Assembly: GCF_000711695.1 (NCBI RefSeq)
Contig: NW_013546976.1
Location: 62,001-126,000 of the forward strand
Origin: Tilletiaria anomala UBC 951
Taxonomy: Eukaryota; Basidiomycota; Exobasidiomycetes; Georgefischeriales; Tilletiariaceae
DNA length: 64,000 nucleotides
Reading direction: 5' to 3'
Positions 12,207-23,439 of this stretch are shown here, in pieces; within the stretch, counting starts at the first letter, position 1; each line of letters opens with the position of its first letter. The position numbers and the translations under genes were made by a program. The notes beneath the pieces were generated by a model. The model had not been told where the DNA came from. It was given only the letters and a program-made list of their open reading frames with translations, and ran no database searches.

Positions 12207-12962
12207 ATGGCAGGACAAAAGAACAGCGACTCCGAGGAGTCCGGCAACCTCCTGCAGATGCTGATGGACCAGGCGGCGGACCTTGAGTTGGTCAGCACCA
12301 ATGGAGGCACGGACCCCAAGGATCTGATCGTCGACGGATTCGAGATCTCCAAGCTGTTTGCCGTCATTGAGTATGCATTCCAAAATGCCAATGATAAAGA
12401 AGGTCTGCTTGAGGGACTGGACATGATGAACAGGGAACAGGCCGTCAAGGCCGTTGTGAGTTGCTCTTCTACATGGCAGCATTGAAGTACTGCCATAGAA
12501 GCTCATGCTCTGTGCTGCGTTCCGCAGAACGGCACCTTCCTCTTCGAAGTGATCTCATCGGGCAACAAGTCCAAGCCGGTGCGCTACATTGTCGACATGC
12601 GACACAACGGGACCATTAAGCGCGTCCCCGATGGAACGGACGTCAAGGGCCTCAAACCCAAGCCGGACGTCACGCTGCGCGTCGCGGACAAAGACATGGT
12701 CGCTCTCGCCACGGGCAAGATGAACCCGCAGATGGCGTTCATGAAGGTTAGTGCGGGCGTCGTGCCGCTTCGCGTGGCCACGCGTGGACGGACGCTGAGA
12801 TGTGCGCGCGTTCCCTCTTTCCCACAATCTTTCCGCCGCTCTGCTCGCGGAACGACGTTTTAGGGTCGCATTAAGGTCAAGGGAAACGTCATGCTCGGCT
12901 TAAGGATGCAGACGGTCCTTATGAAGGAGGTCGCCAAGATGGGGCGCCAAAGCAAGCTCTAA
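12207..12962 (+). CDS. SCP2-domain sterol carrier protein, peroxisomal
   Basis: Small lipid-binding protein of the SCP2 family, like the yeast POX18 / PXP-18 proteins that bind fatty acyl-CoA in peroxisomes. Exons 12207-12455, 12528-12746 and 12864-12962 give 188 aa, all phase 0. Nearly the whole length is the domain (DGFEISKLFAVIEYAF near the start, NGTFLFEVISS, DVTLRVADKDMVALATGKM, then GRIKVKGNVMLGLRMQ). The last three residues are SKL, a canonical PTS1 peroxisome import signal, which appears only with the third exon. The ATG at 12207 is chosen over an upstream in-frame ATG at 12138 because the domain family starts close after it. Confidence 0.93.
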
Positions 12963-13954
12963 AGAATCGATACTAACTGAGGTACTAACAAACTGTCGCA
13001 AATGAAAGAGCAAGGAGACGACGGAGGGATGTACATTCGCGTCCGCATCATCGCTTTGATGCATTGGTGAAGGAGGGAAGCAAGGAAGGAAAGAATTGTA
13101 GAATGCACTCGGCCGATCCGGTTCGACATCTCCCGAAAATCTGTTGTACAAATGTAGGAGGACACAAGCATCATGTGGAGCCTGAAAGTCGGAATTATGT
13201 ACCATGACTGCGACGCATCCTGAGCATGTCGGAGAAGGCGGACCGTTCCGTTTGTGCAAAGTGCACATGAACCAAGGAAGATGAAAGTGAAAAGCGCCAG
13301 CTCGATATTTGTAGACGGCATGCACTCGCTCGCTCACTTGCTGGTGCGACGGTGCAAAGCCGATCAATACCACAATGCGGCAGGTTGGTGCCTAAAAGAG
13401 GGTGCTGATAAGAGTGGGGATTGTGCTTTCTGGTCGAGTTGCAGTAGCACAGGTACCCTGTTGACCGACTAGGTGGAGCAATCCATGCACACGCTCTCAA
13501 TTGGTCAACATCCGTCTCGATTAAAGCGAAACGTGACATAGCTCGCACTCAGACCTTGTCGTGAGGCAGTCGACTGGTCTGCTACGGCCCACTTCACCGG
13601 GATTCGGATTCTACCCTCTCCTCGTCGCCGCCTCCAGCCTGGCGGTATGTACGGACTTCCATGTTCCATCGCGACACGAGCGAATGACGAGAGAGGCAAA
13701 GAATGCATATCGGTGCATACGGCAAGCAATCCATCGACTCGGAGAGATAGGTGCGCACACAGCACACGAGTGAGCAGTCAGCGTGAGGCCACACTACGAT
13801 CATAAGTCAAGAGTTTTCTTTGAGGTTGGGCGCAGCTGTTTTCAGTCCACAGCGACTTGTGCAAGTCGCGGCGCCTGCGACAGCTTGACCACATATGAGA
13901 ATGTTTGCTAGGAATGAGCGTCAGATTTCGTATTTTTCATTCAGGTGAAAAGTG

Positions 13955-14345
13955 GATGCGAATCGCTGTTCGGCAAAAAGAAACGTGCTACCGAACAGAG
14001 ATGGTGAATTCATTTTCCCTGTATTTGGATCCAGATTCGTTTCCGAAAATCTAGGATGCTTGTTTGTTGCATCGGCCAAGATGAGAAAAGGAGCAAGGAG
14101 ATGGACGCGATGTGGTCTGCTCATTGTATCCCGAGCTCCGCGTTGTTCACTTTTGATTTCCTGCCAACCGCAAAGATTCGCACCCCAACCTCGAAGGTGC
14201 ATTCTTGGCCAGCGCGACCGGATACTGATTCATTCAAGCTGTGGATTCAATTTTCCGCGAATTCAACTCAGAGCCAACCTGGGGATAAACCTTTCGTTGG
14301 CCCATTTCTGCTTCCAGGATTCGCCGTGAATCCGCATTCGCTTTT
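13955..14345. repeat. Cluster of GATTC/GAATC pentamers
   Basis: In about 390 bp the pentamer GATTC or its complement GAATC recurs many times, often with a flanking CG or in GAATTC: for example GCGAATCGC near 13957, CCAGATTCG near 14029, AAGATTCGC near 14174, CGCGAATTC near 14256 and GGATTCGCCGTGAATCC near 14318. The copies are short and irregularly spaced, so this is not a tandem array. Function unknown. Confidence 0.35.
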
Positions 14346-14683
14346 TGGCCGGGAACAAAGCTAGCATCGTTCTAACGAAGACGCTCTAAATAATCAGGCC
14401 ATACGATGCCAGGATTAAAATATAAACCTGCTCCTTTTAACTTCAGTTTAGAAGCGCCGTTCAAGCGAATGGACGCACGAATGGGGGCAACGGATCCTCG
14501 AATGTCTTGTCAGTTTCGATTTGTGGTTCAAAAACCAAAGAGGTTTGTATTGCCAGGGCGTCGCTTTCGTCAGCCTATGTTGGGAGGATCTTCACTTCCA
14601 AGTATCAGCTTCCGCTGGCGAACCGACGTCTACAACCCTACTTGGACTGTGCAGCAGCGAGATTGGTTCTGCCGGCGGGCGGC

Positions 14684-14694
14684 ACGCGTCGCGT
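14684..14694. promoter_or_regulatory. ACGCGT box upstream of SFI1
   Basis: A full ACGCGT followed directly by a reverse ACGCG core (ACGCGTCGCGT) lies 160 bp upstream of the SFI1 start codon. This fits an MBF-type G1/S element for a gene needed in spindle-pole duplication. Assignment rests on the motif alone. Confidence 0.45.
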
Positions 14695-14853
14695 GCATGG
14701 ATCGTGTTGCTTTCGTTGATTTCCTGTTCCTCAGTCCTTCAAATTCAATTCCAGGTATGACTGCCCTGTACATGCTTGGAATGAGTGGCAGCACACGCTA
14801 CACTGCCTGGAGGCTATTGCCCTCCCTGAAACTCGACTCTGCCACTGATTACG

Positions 14854-17800
14854 ATGGCTGCTCGGCGCGGACATGGAGCATTCCAGCCCGTCGTCCCCTC
14901 GCCGCTCTCGCAGCCAGGTAGTGCCTTGCTCGCGGCGTCGACGTCGTCTGCCCGCTCCACCATCTCACGTGCTTCTTCAGCGCCAAGCAAAGGCTCTGCA
15001 GGAAGCAGTGGCAGTAGAATCGACATATCGACCGCTTTCGGGCACCTGGCAGATGAAGATGTGCGCTTCTTCGACCAAGTAGTGAGCCTGCTGGCGCCAG
15101 GTTCGGCGACTTTCGCACAGCTCAAGCAGGCGCACAACGACATCCTGGCCGCCGACTTGGCAGAATCACTTACTATGACCGGTAATAGGAAGGAGGCAGA
15201 AGGGGAAGCTCAAGAAATGCTGCGCGAGAACCGCAGGCAAAGGGATGCGCGGCTATGGGACGCGCTGTTGCGCTTGATGCAGGTCAAGGGCAGCGACTGG
15301 AGGGAGAGGTGGGATGCAGTACGCATCGGCATTGGCCTCGAGCCTCGAATGTCGGAAGAAGAGTCTTTCGCGGACGAAGATGAGCGAACAGAGACCAGCA
15401 CTTTCTCAGCAACTCCATCTGACAACGACCTTTCCGAGGCAACGGTCAGTCCTGCGGAACACTTGCGCTACCTTGGCTCGCCACGCCTTACTCCACGCGC
15501 CGGGACATTCCATGGCCGATACAAGCAACATTTTCCAGTCATATCTGAAGAAAAGGCTCATCGGCTAAGGTACCACGAGAATGTATCACGGGACTCCTCG
15601 CTTGAAAGCGCTGGCGATGAGCAGCAACTTGCTGCTACAGGGCGTTACCGTCCATCGGCATCTCCGACTCCGCCCGCTTATGAGGATGCGACGCAGAGCA
15701 ACGATCGCGTTCTCCTGCGTGCAAGAGGAAGCTTGCTGCACGAAAAGTCGGCTGCAGTACCTCTCATCGAGCGACAAGTTCGCGTCTTACCGACTCGCAG
15801 GCCCCTGCTGAGCGACCGGAGCAGTACAGAGGAACAAATGCCCGTCCGAACGCCACGTGGAGCCGCTAGTCGGCAGTTTAGGGAATTTGTCGCTGCAAGC
15901 ATTCACCAGCGTGATGCCACTGCTTACGAAGCTCTGGAGCGTGCTCGAGCAGGAGAGGACAGGAGTCTGAGGTTGGCGTCCGCCAGGTACGACTACAGCC
16001 TCCTGCGACGCAGTCTCAGCTGGTGGAGCGCGTGCTGTAAACAGAAGGGTGTCCAGCGCGCGTCCACCGCTCGCGCGCAGGACATTGTCTTCCTGAGCCA
16101 TGCGATGGAGCGCTGGAAGGACTGCGCAGCGGCAAAAAGGAAGAAAGCAAAGCTTGCGGCCAAGGCCGACAACGTGCGTGTCAAGCTTCTCGTCTGGCGC
16201 AGATGGAAGCGCTTAGCCGCGCTGCACACGGACAAGAAGATGGAGGAGAGGTGTGCGGAGCTCAAGAACGTGTACAAGGAGGTCGTCAGGCGTCATGTAG
16301 CGCGTGCCGTCAGACAGGCCTTTCATGCGTGGAAGCAGCGCATCAGGCACGCGATGGCGGACGATTTTCGCAAACAGAATTTACACTCTAACGCATTTAC
16401 GCTGTGGAAGATCCGCGCGGCGCAGAAGAACGTGATGGGCGCAAGGGAGAAGGCGATGGCTGCCAAGAGGGGGAGGGCGTTAGTCTGCGAGGCGTTCCAA
16501 GCCTGGAGGGCGGTAGCACAGCTACAGTGGCTTGAAAGTGAACATAAGCGACGCAAGGAAAGCGCTGTTATCGAGTACGCGTTCGATGCATGGCGCCGAC
16601 ATGCGTGAGTCTCTTTGCGCAATGAGCTCCCACGCCGAAGTATGCTCACATCGGGCTCGCATTCACAGAACGCTCAAAGCCCTCCAGAGAGCTTTTGAGC
16701 GTCATCGCTTACAGCGTGTCGCCATACAGCGCTGGTGCTCGATGCTGAACGCTCATCAGACCTATCGAAGGCTGGAAAAAGTCGCCGCAAGACGACGAGA
16801 CCGACGCGTAAAGCGGCTGGCGTTTGCTGTGTGGCGCGCTCGAGCTGCGCAGCTCAGCAACCTGTACATCCGAGGGGATGGAATGCTTGTTCAGCTGCAG
16901 CGCAAGCGAAAAGAACATATCCTGCGCGTCTGGAGACTCGCGGTGCGTGAACTGATCGTGCAGCGCAGACGGGAACTCCAAATTCAAAATCGAGCTCTCG
17001 CGCAATGGCGACACCACACTACGCGCTTGCGCGATGAAGCGGCGGTGAAGGGAGATAAACTTGTTCGGCTGTGGGATGCAAGGAAGCAGAAACACGCATG
17101 GCAGCTTTGGAAGCTACACGCGCAAGGGAACAAGGAAGAAGAAAGGGAAGTGCAACAGGCATTCGAGATCAAATCGCTCACGGGGGCGCTGGCAGCATGG
17201 CGTGTACGCTTCGTCGAGCAACAGTCGAATGCGCGCAAAGCGACACTAGCGGATCGGTACATGCTTAAGAGACGCGTCCTGGATGTATGGCGTGAGGGGC
17301 TATTAGAGAGGAGGGCATTCAAGCTGCAAGAACAATTTGCGGATCGCCACGCTGCGAGGGTACTAAAGGGTAAGTGCGCTGGGAATGATGTCCTCATGCG
17401 GTTTATGACTGATGCGCGTTGATCCTGCTCTTCCGCATGTAAAGCATGGACATCGCGATTTCGCACACGCCAACACGAGCGCTTAGGCGTGGCAGCGGTG
17501 CAATGTCGTATCGAAGACAGGATACAGCGCCAGGCCCTTGCAAAGTGGACCAGTCGCGTGGTGGAGGTCAAGAGCGTGTTGCTGGAGATGGCTGATGCTT
17601 GCGATGCTACACTCTTGCTTCAGGCGTTCAATCGATGGAAAGAGGCGATGCAACGTGCACGACGACGGAAGCAGGTTTTGTTGGAGTTGTTAGCGCTTCG
17701 GGAGCGAGGTAAGTTGGACCAGAGAATACAGGTTGCCATCTTGCGATTGAGTCTGACATTGTTGCCGCTCAATCGCAGATATGCAACATCGAGTGATGCA

Positions 17801-18476
17801 GATATGGCATGCCGGGGCTCATGCCTCCCGAAAGCGCCGACAAACGTTACAACAATATTCGCAAAACGCGAACCAGCGTTTGATCCAACGCGCGTGGGAC
17901 CACTGGAATGACAAGACTCAAGACCGTCGCTTGGGCGCCTTGGAGTTCGCGACACTCGTGCGCCGTCGAGAGATTGCTATCGAGAGCATCATATCAAAGT
18001 GGATCACGAATACCCCTGCGCTGCCGGCCATTCGATACCGCAATACGATTCTCAAACGACATGCCTTCGAACAGTGGCGCGTTGCGTATCCACAAGCGGG
18101 AGCTTGGCGGGCTGCTGCCAGTTTAGATCGACAGCAGCTACTCTCGCAGGCGTTGGCGACATGGAAGTACACCGCACGCCAGAGACACACCTTGCGTGCC
18201 GCTGCGCGGTATTGTGGTGCTTCTACCGATCGACTATGTAGTACTCATCTAGGAGCGAACAGGCGGGCGGCACCGCGCTTCTCTTCGAGTCCCCAAGCGG
18301 AGGGGGGCCCCCGAGGGTCGGTAAGACGAACGAATTCCGCGTCTCCCTCAGCCTCTCAGGCTGCCCGACGAATTGCCACGCGCCTAACTCATCAGCATGC
18401 CACCCGAACAGCCGGGGTCCATCATTCCTCTTCGTCGCCATCTATAGATTTGGATTACGATTTGCAAGACATGTAA
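14854..18476 (+). CDS. SFI1: Sfi1-like spindle pole body / centrin-binding repeat protein
   Basis: Sfi1 is a long helical scaffold whose repeats each bind one centrin (Cdc31), and it drives spindle pole body duplication. Exons 14854-16604, 16669-17369, 17445-17708 and 17779-18476 give 1137 aa, with phases 2, 1 and 1 matching at every join. The first 360 residues are Ser-rich and probably disordered. From about residue 370 to 1080 there are many repeats of roughly 30 residues with the Sfi1 pattern of an aromatic-Trp core, such as AMERWKDCAAAKR, VWRRWKRLAAL, AFHAWKQRIRHA, AFQAWRAVAQL and AFNRWKEAMQRA. The tail is basic and Ser-rich. Its stop lies 25 bp from the stop of the convergent IMPase gene. 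Confidence 0.9.
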
Positions 18477-18501
18477 TGAGTACGAGTCGAGTGCAAATGG
18501 G

Positions 18502-19949
18502 TCAAGACGGATAAACCACACCTTCGCGCTCGTATTGCAGCCCGCCGTGGTGCAGATTCCTCCAGACAGCTCTTGCGATCCTCTCCTGCGCGAGCCGTGT
18601 GCTTTCGTTGGGGGTTGCTTCCGGCCGAATGCACAGGAAGCGGCGCCCACCTAACGACCCTCGTGGGAGCGGTGTGTCTTCTCGCCATAACGCTGAAGCG
18701 GGGGAGGGTGCATTACCGTCCGTCCACAGCCCACCGGCTTCAGCAAGGATGGCGAGGCCAGCGCATACGTCCTGCAATTGGGAAACATGAAGTGGGTGCA
18801 TGAGAGTAAGGTCCGGATCAAACCCATTGCGACTTGCCCAAGCTCACCCATTCCCAACAGCCGCCTTCCCACATTATGTCGACGCTGCCGCTGGCGCAGT
18901 AGACCAGGTCCAGCGCAGCACTACCCAGGCTTCGAATACCGTGTACTTCACCACCTTGCTGCCCTGCTTCATCAGCCGTTGAGCGTTTGGTCAGGTTCCA
19001 GAATGTATTCGCTTTCCGGGTCAGATTGGACTGCGGATCAGATGGCGGCCTTCGGTCCTTTCCCCATTCTGAGATTAGCAAGAGTCCTTTCAAGGTCGAA
19101 GACGCTATTTGCGGGGAGCTAGTGCGCAGTAGAGGCGCAGAATTTATGGGCAGACGCAAAGGCCGTGGGTGACCGTCCAACCCCGCTGTCCGTTTTGAAT
19201 CTGCAGTAGACGGCATAGTTGATCCGACAATGTTCGCTTTTAGCCATTGAAGGGTCGAAGTCTGAGGGTGCCGTCGGTCCGGTGTGCTCTGAAATGCCCC
19301 ATGGCCTTTGCATGCACTCCAGAGCATGCCGCCCAGATGTGACACTGGATCAAGGTTTGCGCCTGCGCCCATCAATGGCGCATAGATTGCTCCGCAGACG
19401 GGTTCATTACCGATGGCAAGGCCGATGGAAACACAGACAGTGGGAAACAGATGTGTGAAGTTCACCGTGCCATCCAGCGGGTCGACGATCCACGTTGGTA
19501 ACTGGCGGACGCAAGAAACAAAGGTTCATATGTCAGCCAGGTTGGATTGTTTGCGTTGAACAAGCGCTAGAACGTACTTCAGAGCAAGCATATCGCTTGC
19601 TGCCTCCCGCAGCATAGGCTTCTTCCGCAAGGACATCAAAGCCGGGATAAACCTTGCGGATCTCCTCGACCACAAAGCGTTCTACGCTCAAATCAATGTC
19701 GGTGACAACGTCTACGCTCGAGTCCTTCTCCCGGGTATTTAGCGCCCCATTTTCATGTAATTTTTCCGCAGCATAACTCTGATCGTGAGAGATTGGATCC
19801 GCTGAGCTTGCAGACGAAGAGAGATGAGGCGCGCAGGCGCGTTTCCATGCGTTCTCCCGAAGCATGGCCCCGGCTCGAACTGCGAGCTGCGTCGCAAAGT
19901 CGTGCGCTGCTTCGAGGTCCAAACCTCGCAAAAGCTCTTGCCCTGCCAT
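18502..19949 (-). CDS. qutG: Inositol-monophosphatase-like protein of the quinate cluster (QutG-like)
   Basis: Member of the Mg2+-dependent, Li+-sensitive inositol monophosphatase family. Exons 19949-19578, 19501-18848 and 18771-18502 are all phase 0 and give 431 aa, longer than the usual 280-330 because of loops after residue 30 and around 200-260. Metal-site motifs are intact: AEEAY near 112, WIVDPLDGTVNFTH with D131 and D134, and WDVCAG with D343, the last restored exactly across intron 2. In Aspergillus nidulans the qut cluster includes qutG, an IMPase-like gene not needed for the known quinate steps, and the same neighbours occur here. Name follows that context; the substrate is not known. 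Confidence 0.88.
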
Positions 19950-20390
19950 GGTATGCAGAGCCTTTATTGGACTTCAATTGTGTATTTTGATGGGACGGAA
20001 CACTGGCTGGAAACAATCATCCATCACGCGGTATCAACAATCGACAAGGATTCGAAGTTCTACCAATTGAGTACCACTGGAACGACGTCGGAGGACCAAC
20101 GAATAGCTGTAGAAGGTCAGTGAATCGGTATCCCGCCAATTCCGCTCCCTCAACTTCCAGAGCCTATCAAACCACACCATGACCCTGGCCGAAGAGCAAG
20201 ACGACATAACAGGAAGTGTCTGATGTCATCTCACCTCAACTCAATACTGAGGACTGCAGTAAGAGCGCATAATCGTCGGCTGTGGGCCCGTTTCCCCGAG
20301 TGATACTCAAAAGGAATCCTGAGAGGATCAAGGTGTGCCAAAAAGTTAACACAATTTTAGCACAATTTTGGCTGGAGTACTCTGATCGCC
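19950..20390. promoter_or_regulatory. Divergent promoter between QutG-like and activator genes
   Basis: A 441-bp head-to-head gap. I see no TTCGGA box of the kind found in the two other promoters of the cluster, only a related GTCGGAGG near 20086. AT-rich sequence lies just before the activator start (20340-20372). Absence of the box would fit an activator gene not under its own control, which is inference. Confidence 0.4.
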
Positions 20391-23347
20391 ATGTCGTCCG
20401 CGGCGCCTGAAACAAGCAGAGCGCAACAGGCGCCTCGTGTGTCAGCTACTTCAGAGCAAAGCCCTGCTGATGGTCTCCCTGGGAAGACCAAAGCATGTAA
20501 AGAGTGCATTCGAAACAAGTCTCGCTGCGACAAGGGACCGTGGCCATGCAGCCAATGCGTCAAACGTGGAGTGGCTGACCTGTGCCCGCTTGGTAGCCTG
20601 TCCACCAAGCACAGGAAGCGAAAGTGAGCAACGCCAATAGTTAAACTTCATTGATTTATGAAATGTGGCATCTGCTGACGCTGCCCATATTTGTCGCGCG
20701 CATGTATTGAAGGGTATCCGAAGTTTCCAGCCAGTCGCTGAATGGTGCGGACCGACAACGAGCCGAAAGTATGTCATCGAGCACTGGGGAAAGCATCGAT
20801 CATGGGCGTGAGACTATCAGACGCCATAATGTGGACCATAGTGGGCCAGTACATGCGGGAATGTTTTTGTCAGCATCTGAAGGTCAAAGTGTTCAAGCGG
20901 GGCCCAGCCGTCAGCTGCACTCCCCTCATGCAGTCGACCACCCCCCAACACAAGTTCATAACATTCTCACGGGCGATCAACGCGACGAGGATGCTCGAAT
21001 CGTACCAGAAAGTCGCGCAAAACGAGCCGAACGCCACCAAGCGAAGAAGAGAACACGAGAGCGGGCGCATTATGGGTCTCCTTCTCCTCAGCTAGACGCC
21101 GGCACCTTGTGTTCAGCGCACCACAGTCGAGCACCGCGTTATCTTGGTCCGAGTGGACATAGCTATTTTCTGGCACATCAACAGAATGGAAACGATGTCA
21201 TGGAACATTTCTCAAGGCATGCAAGTCCGGAGCCGCTTCCGTTATCCTTGCCTGCAGACGTCGCTGGCATCTCTCCCTTGTCCTGCGAAGGCGCCAGCTC
21301 TGCGTATTTGGGCACCAAGGGTTCCGGTGAGCAGGCAACATATCCAGGAACGAACGCGACGGCAGATGCAGATCGCGCTCGAAGATTGCAACGGGTAAGA
21401 CAAGCAATCCATCTTGAGCCCGTGCCAAGCGTTCGCCTGCGTTGGATGCATTCGGACCTCGTCGAAGAGCTGTCCACCCGTCTCCCACCATACCGAGAAG
21501 CTGCGCGAGCGCTGAGGGTGTACAGAGCCAATGTCACATGGATGTGGAGCGTCATCTACGATTGCGACTCATTCGAGCAAGATCATTTTCAAGCTTTCTA
21601 CCAGCAACATGACCATTTATCGCGAAGCCCAGATACCGACAGAGCACCTCAAATCACCAAAGGTGCTGAAACGCAGCACCCGCACGTTCTTTCCGTCATT
21701 TTTATGGTATTATCGCTTGGTACGCTTTTTGACGTTCGCAACTCGCCTGACTCCGAAGGCAAAGCGGAACTCTACTATCGCTGCGCCTGGCGTGCTCTGT
21801 CGCTCTCGAATTACCAGGATTCTCATACTGTCGAGAGCGTGCAGGCGCTTCACCTGATCGGGCAATATCTGTGCAATCGCAAGTCCGGCAAGAATGCCGA
21901 TTCCTTCTACCCAATTCTTGTCTCTGCCTGTGGCTTGGCAGTATCAATGGGCTTGCATCGTGACACGAGCGAGTGGCAAGAGGCCGAGGAAGTCGCGCAG
22001 GAACGCAGGAAGATCTTTTGGGAATTGATGGCCACCGACGCGTTCAGAAGCCTGGCATATGGACGACCGACCAATCTCAACGTGCTGCATGCCAGCACGA
22101 ATTTCCCTCAACAACAGCTTTCTCGGCCCTCAGCACCACATCAAGCTGCGGAGGACGATTTTCACACGCTCAAGTTTCGTGTGGTGCACTGTCTCAACCA
22201 GATTCTGAATGCTTGCTTCCACCGTTCCGTCTCATACGACACGGTCTTGCACTACGATGCCGAGCTACGTGAACTTCAGCGTTCGGTTCCGTCATCCATG
22301 CGAGCGCGTACTGTGCTATTTCAGTCGACCCGAACGTCAGATTTGGATGCAGCATCCGAGTCATTGCGTCACAGCGACGCCAAAGCCCTGAATGCGATGC
22401 GACAGGAACTGCAATCACACACACTAGCTGCGAATATCGAGCAAGCACTCCTTCACCTCCATCGCCCCTGGTTCATTCGCGCTTTACACAGTCGAACTGA
22501 TCCACTCTCTTCGCCGTACTCGCAGTCAGTCGCAGCTGTGATGCAGTCCTCGCATGCTCTCATCAGGCTCTGTCGTTCAATCTTGCAGCGCGTTCCCCGC
22601 ATTGTGCGTCGTTGGGTTTTCTTTTTTCAGCACGTCTTCAACTCGGCCATCTGTCAGGCGTTGCACGTGTGCTTTGCGCCGCGCAGTGTCTCCGCCACGA
22701 GCGCTTTCGAAGATCTCGAGGATGCTCTGCAGCTCCTTTCGCAAGTCAAGACGGACCTTGACGAGGTTACTTGGGGAAGGCGGCTGGACATGCTTGAGAA
22801 GTTGCGCATCAAGGCTGAGTTGACTTATCGCGGATTGCAGACTGGTGGTGCTTCTGTACATGCTTCCGCATCAACAAGCGAAGACACATCTGTGGAAGAA
22901 CTTGGCACCTTTGTAGGGGGTACGTCTAGAATTGCACCACGGACGTCGCGGTCGAACAATGCCAGCATTCACTTTCCTTTGAGAGGTTCAGCGTTTCCAA
23001 CAAGCTCCTCGCACGACGAGGGCGTACAGGACCGACCACCGACTCGAACAGAATCTCTTGCCCGGCCCAGCCGGGCGCCTACACCCTGTGTGGCTTCGAA
23101 TAGCGGGCACTTCGTGCCTCCCGGACCAGTCGGGCCACAGCCTACTGTCGCAAATGACCCGTTTCCCCCGTACCCCATGTATGATTCGGACAGCGGCTTC
23201 AGCATGGATGCCCCTCAGGACTTTGCATCTGCCGATATTGTCCAGCAAAATGCACTTATGGCCGGTCTTCTAGGAGAGGAGACATTCGAGAGCGACAGTC
23301 AATTCTGGCTCTCGCTTCTAGGAGTTGGAGGGATGGCGCGCCGGTGA
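20391..23347 (+). CDS. Zn2Cys6 transcription factor, candidate quinate pathway activator
   Basis: Fungal binuclear zinc cluster regulator. Exons 20391-20623 and 20731-23347 join in phase 2 to give 949 aa. The zinc cluster is at about residues 42-71 (CKECIRNKSRC, then CSQCVKRGVADLC), with the basic patch KHRKRN straddling the intron. A fungal-specific transcription factor (middle homology) region covers about residues 330-620, including ALHLIGQYLCNRKSGKN, AVSMGLHRD and RRKIFWELMATDAFRSLAYGRP. The C-terminal 180 residues are Ser/Pro-rich with acidic spots, suitable for activation. It sits inside the quinate cluster, divergent from the QutG-like gene, where QutA/Qa-1F would be expected. Whether it is orthologous to them cannot be judged here. 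No QutR-type repressor is in the window. Confidence 0.9.
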
Positions 23348-23439
23348 TCAAAAAGAGCGGAATGCTATAGTCTTGGTTGCAATGAAAACCCTGTTGTTCA
23401 AATTTGCTGAGACAAGGATGTCCGTATGTGAGATGCGAA

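Larger units (their letters stand above)
12963..14853. other. Long intergenic stretch upstream of SFI1
   Basis: About 1.9 kb without a gene I can support. It holds an ATG-started frame at 14406-14921 that runs into the SFI1 start in another frame and looks accidental, a cluster of GATTC/GAATC pentamers at about 13.96-14.34 kb, and an ACGCGTCGCGT box near 14684. Confidence 0.45.

Noticed and set aside
14406-14921. 171-codon plus-strand open frame before SFI1
   Set aside because: Runs into the SFI1 coding start in a different frame, has no recognisable domain, and spans the ACGCGT box.
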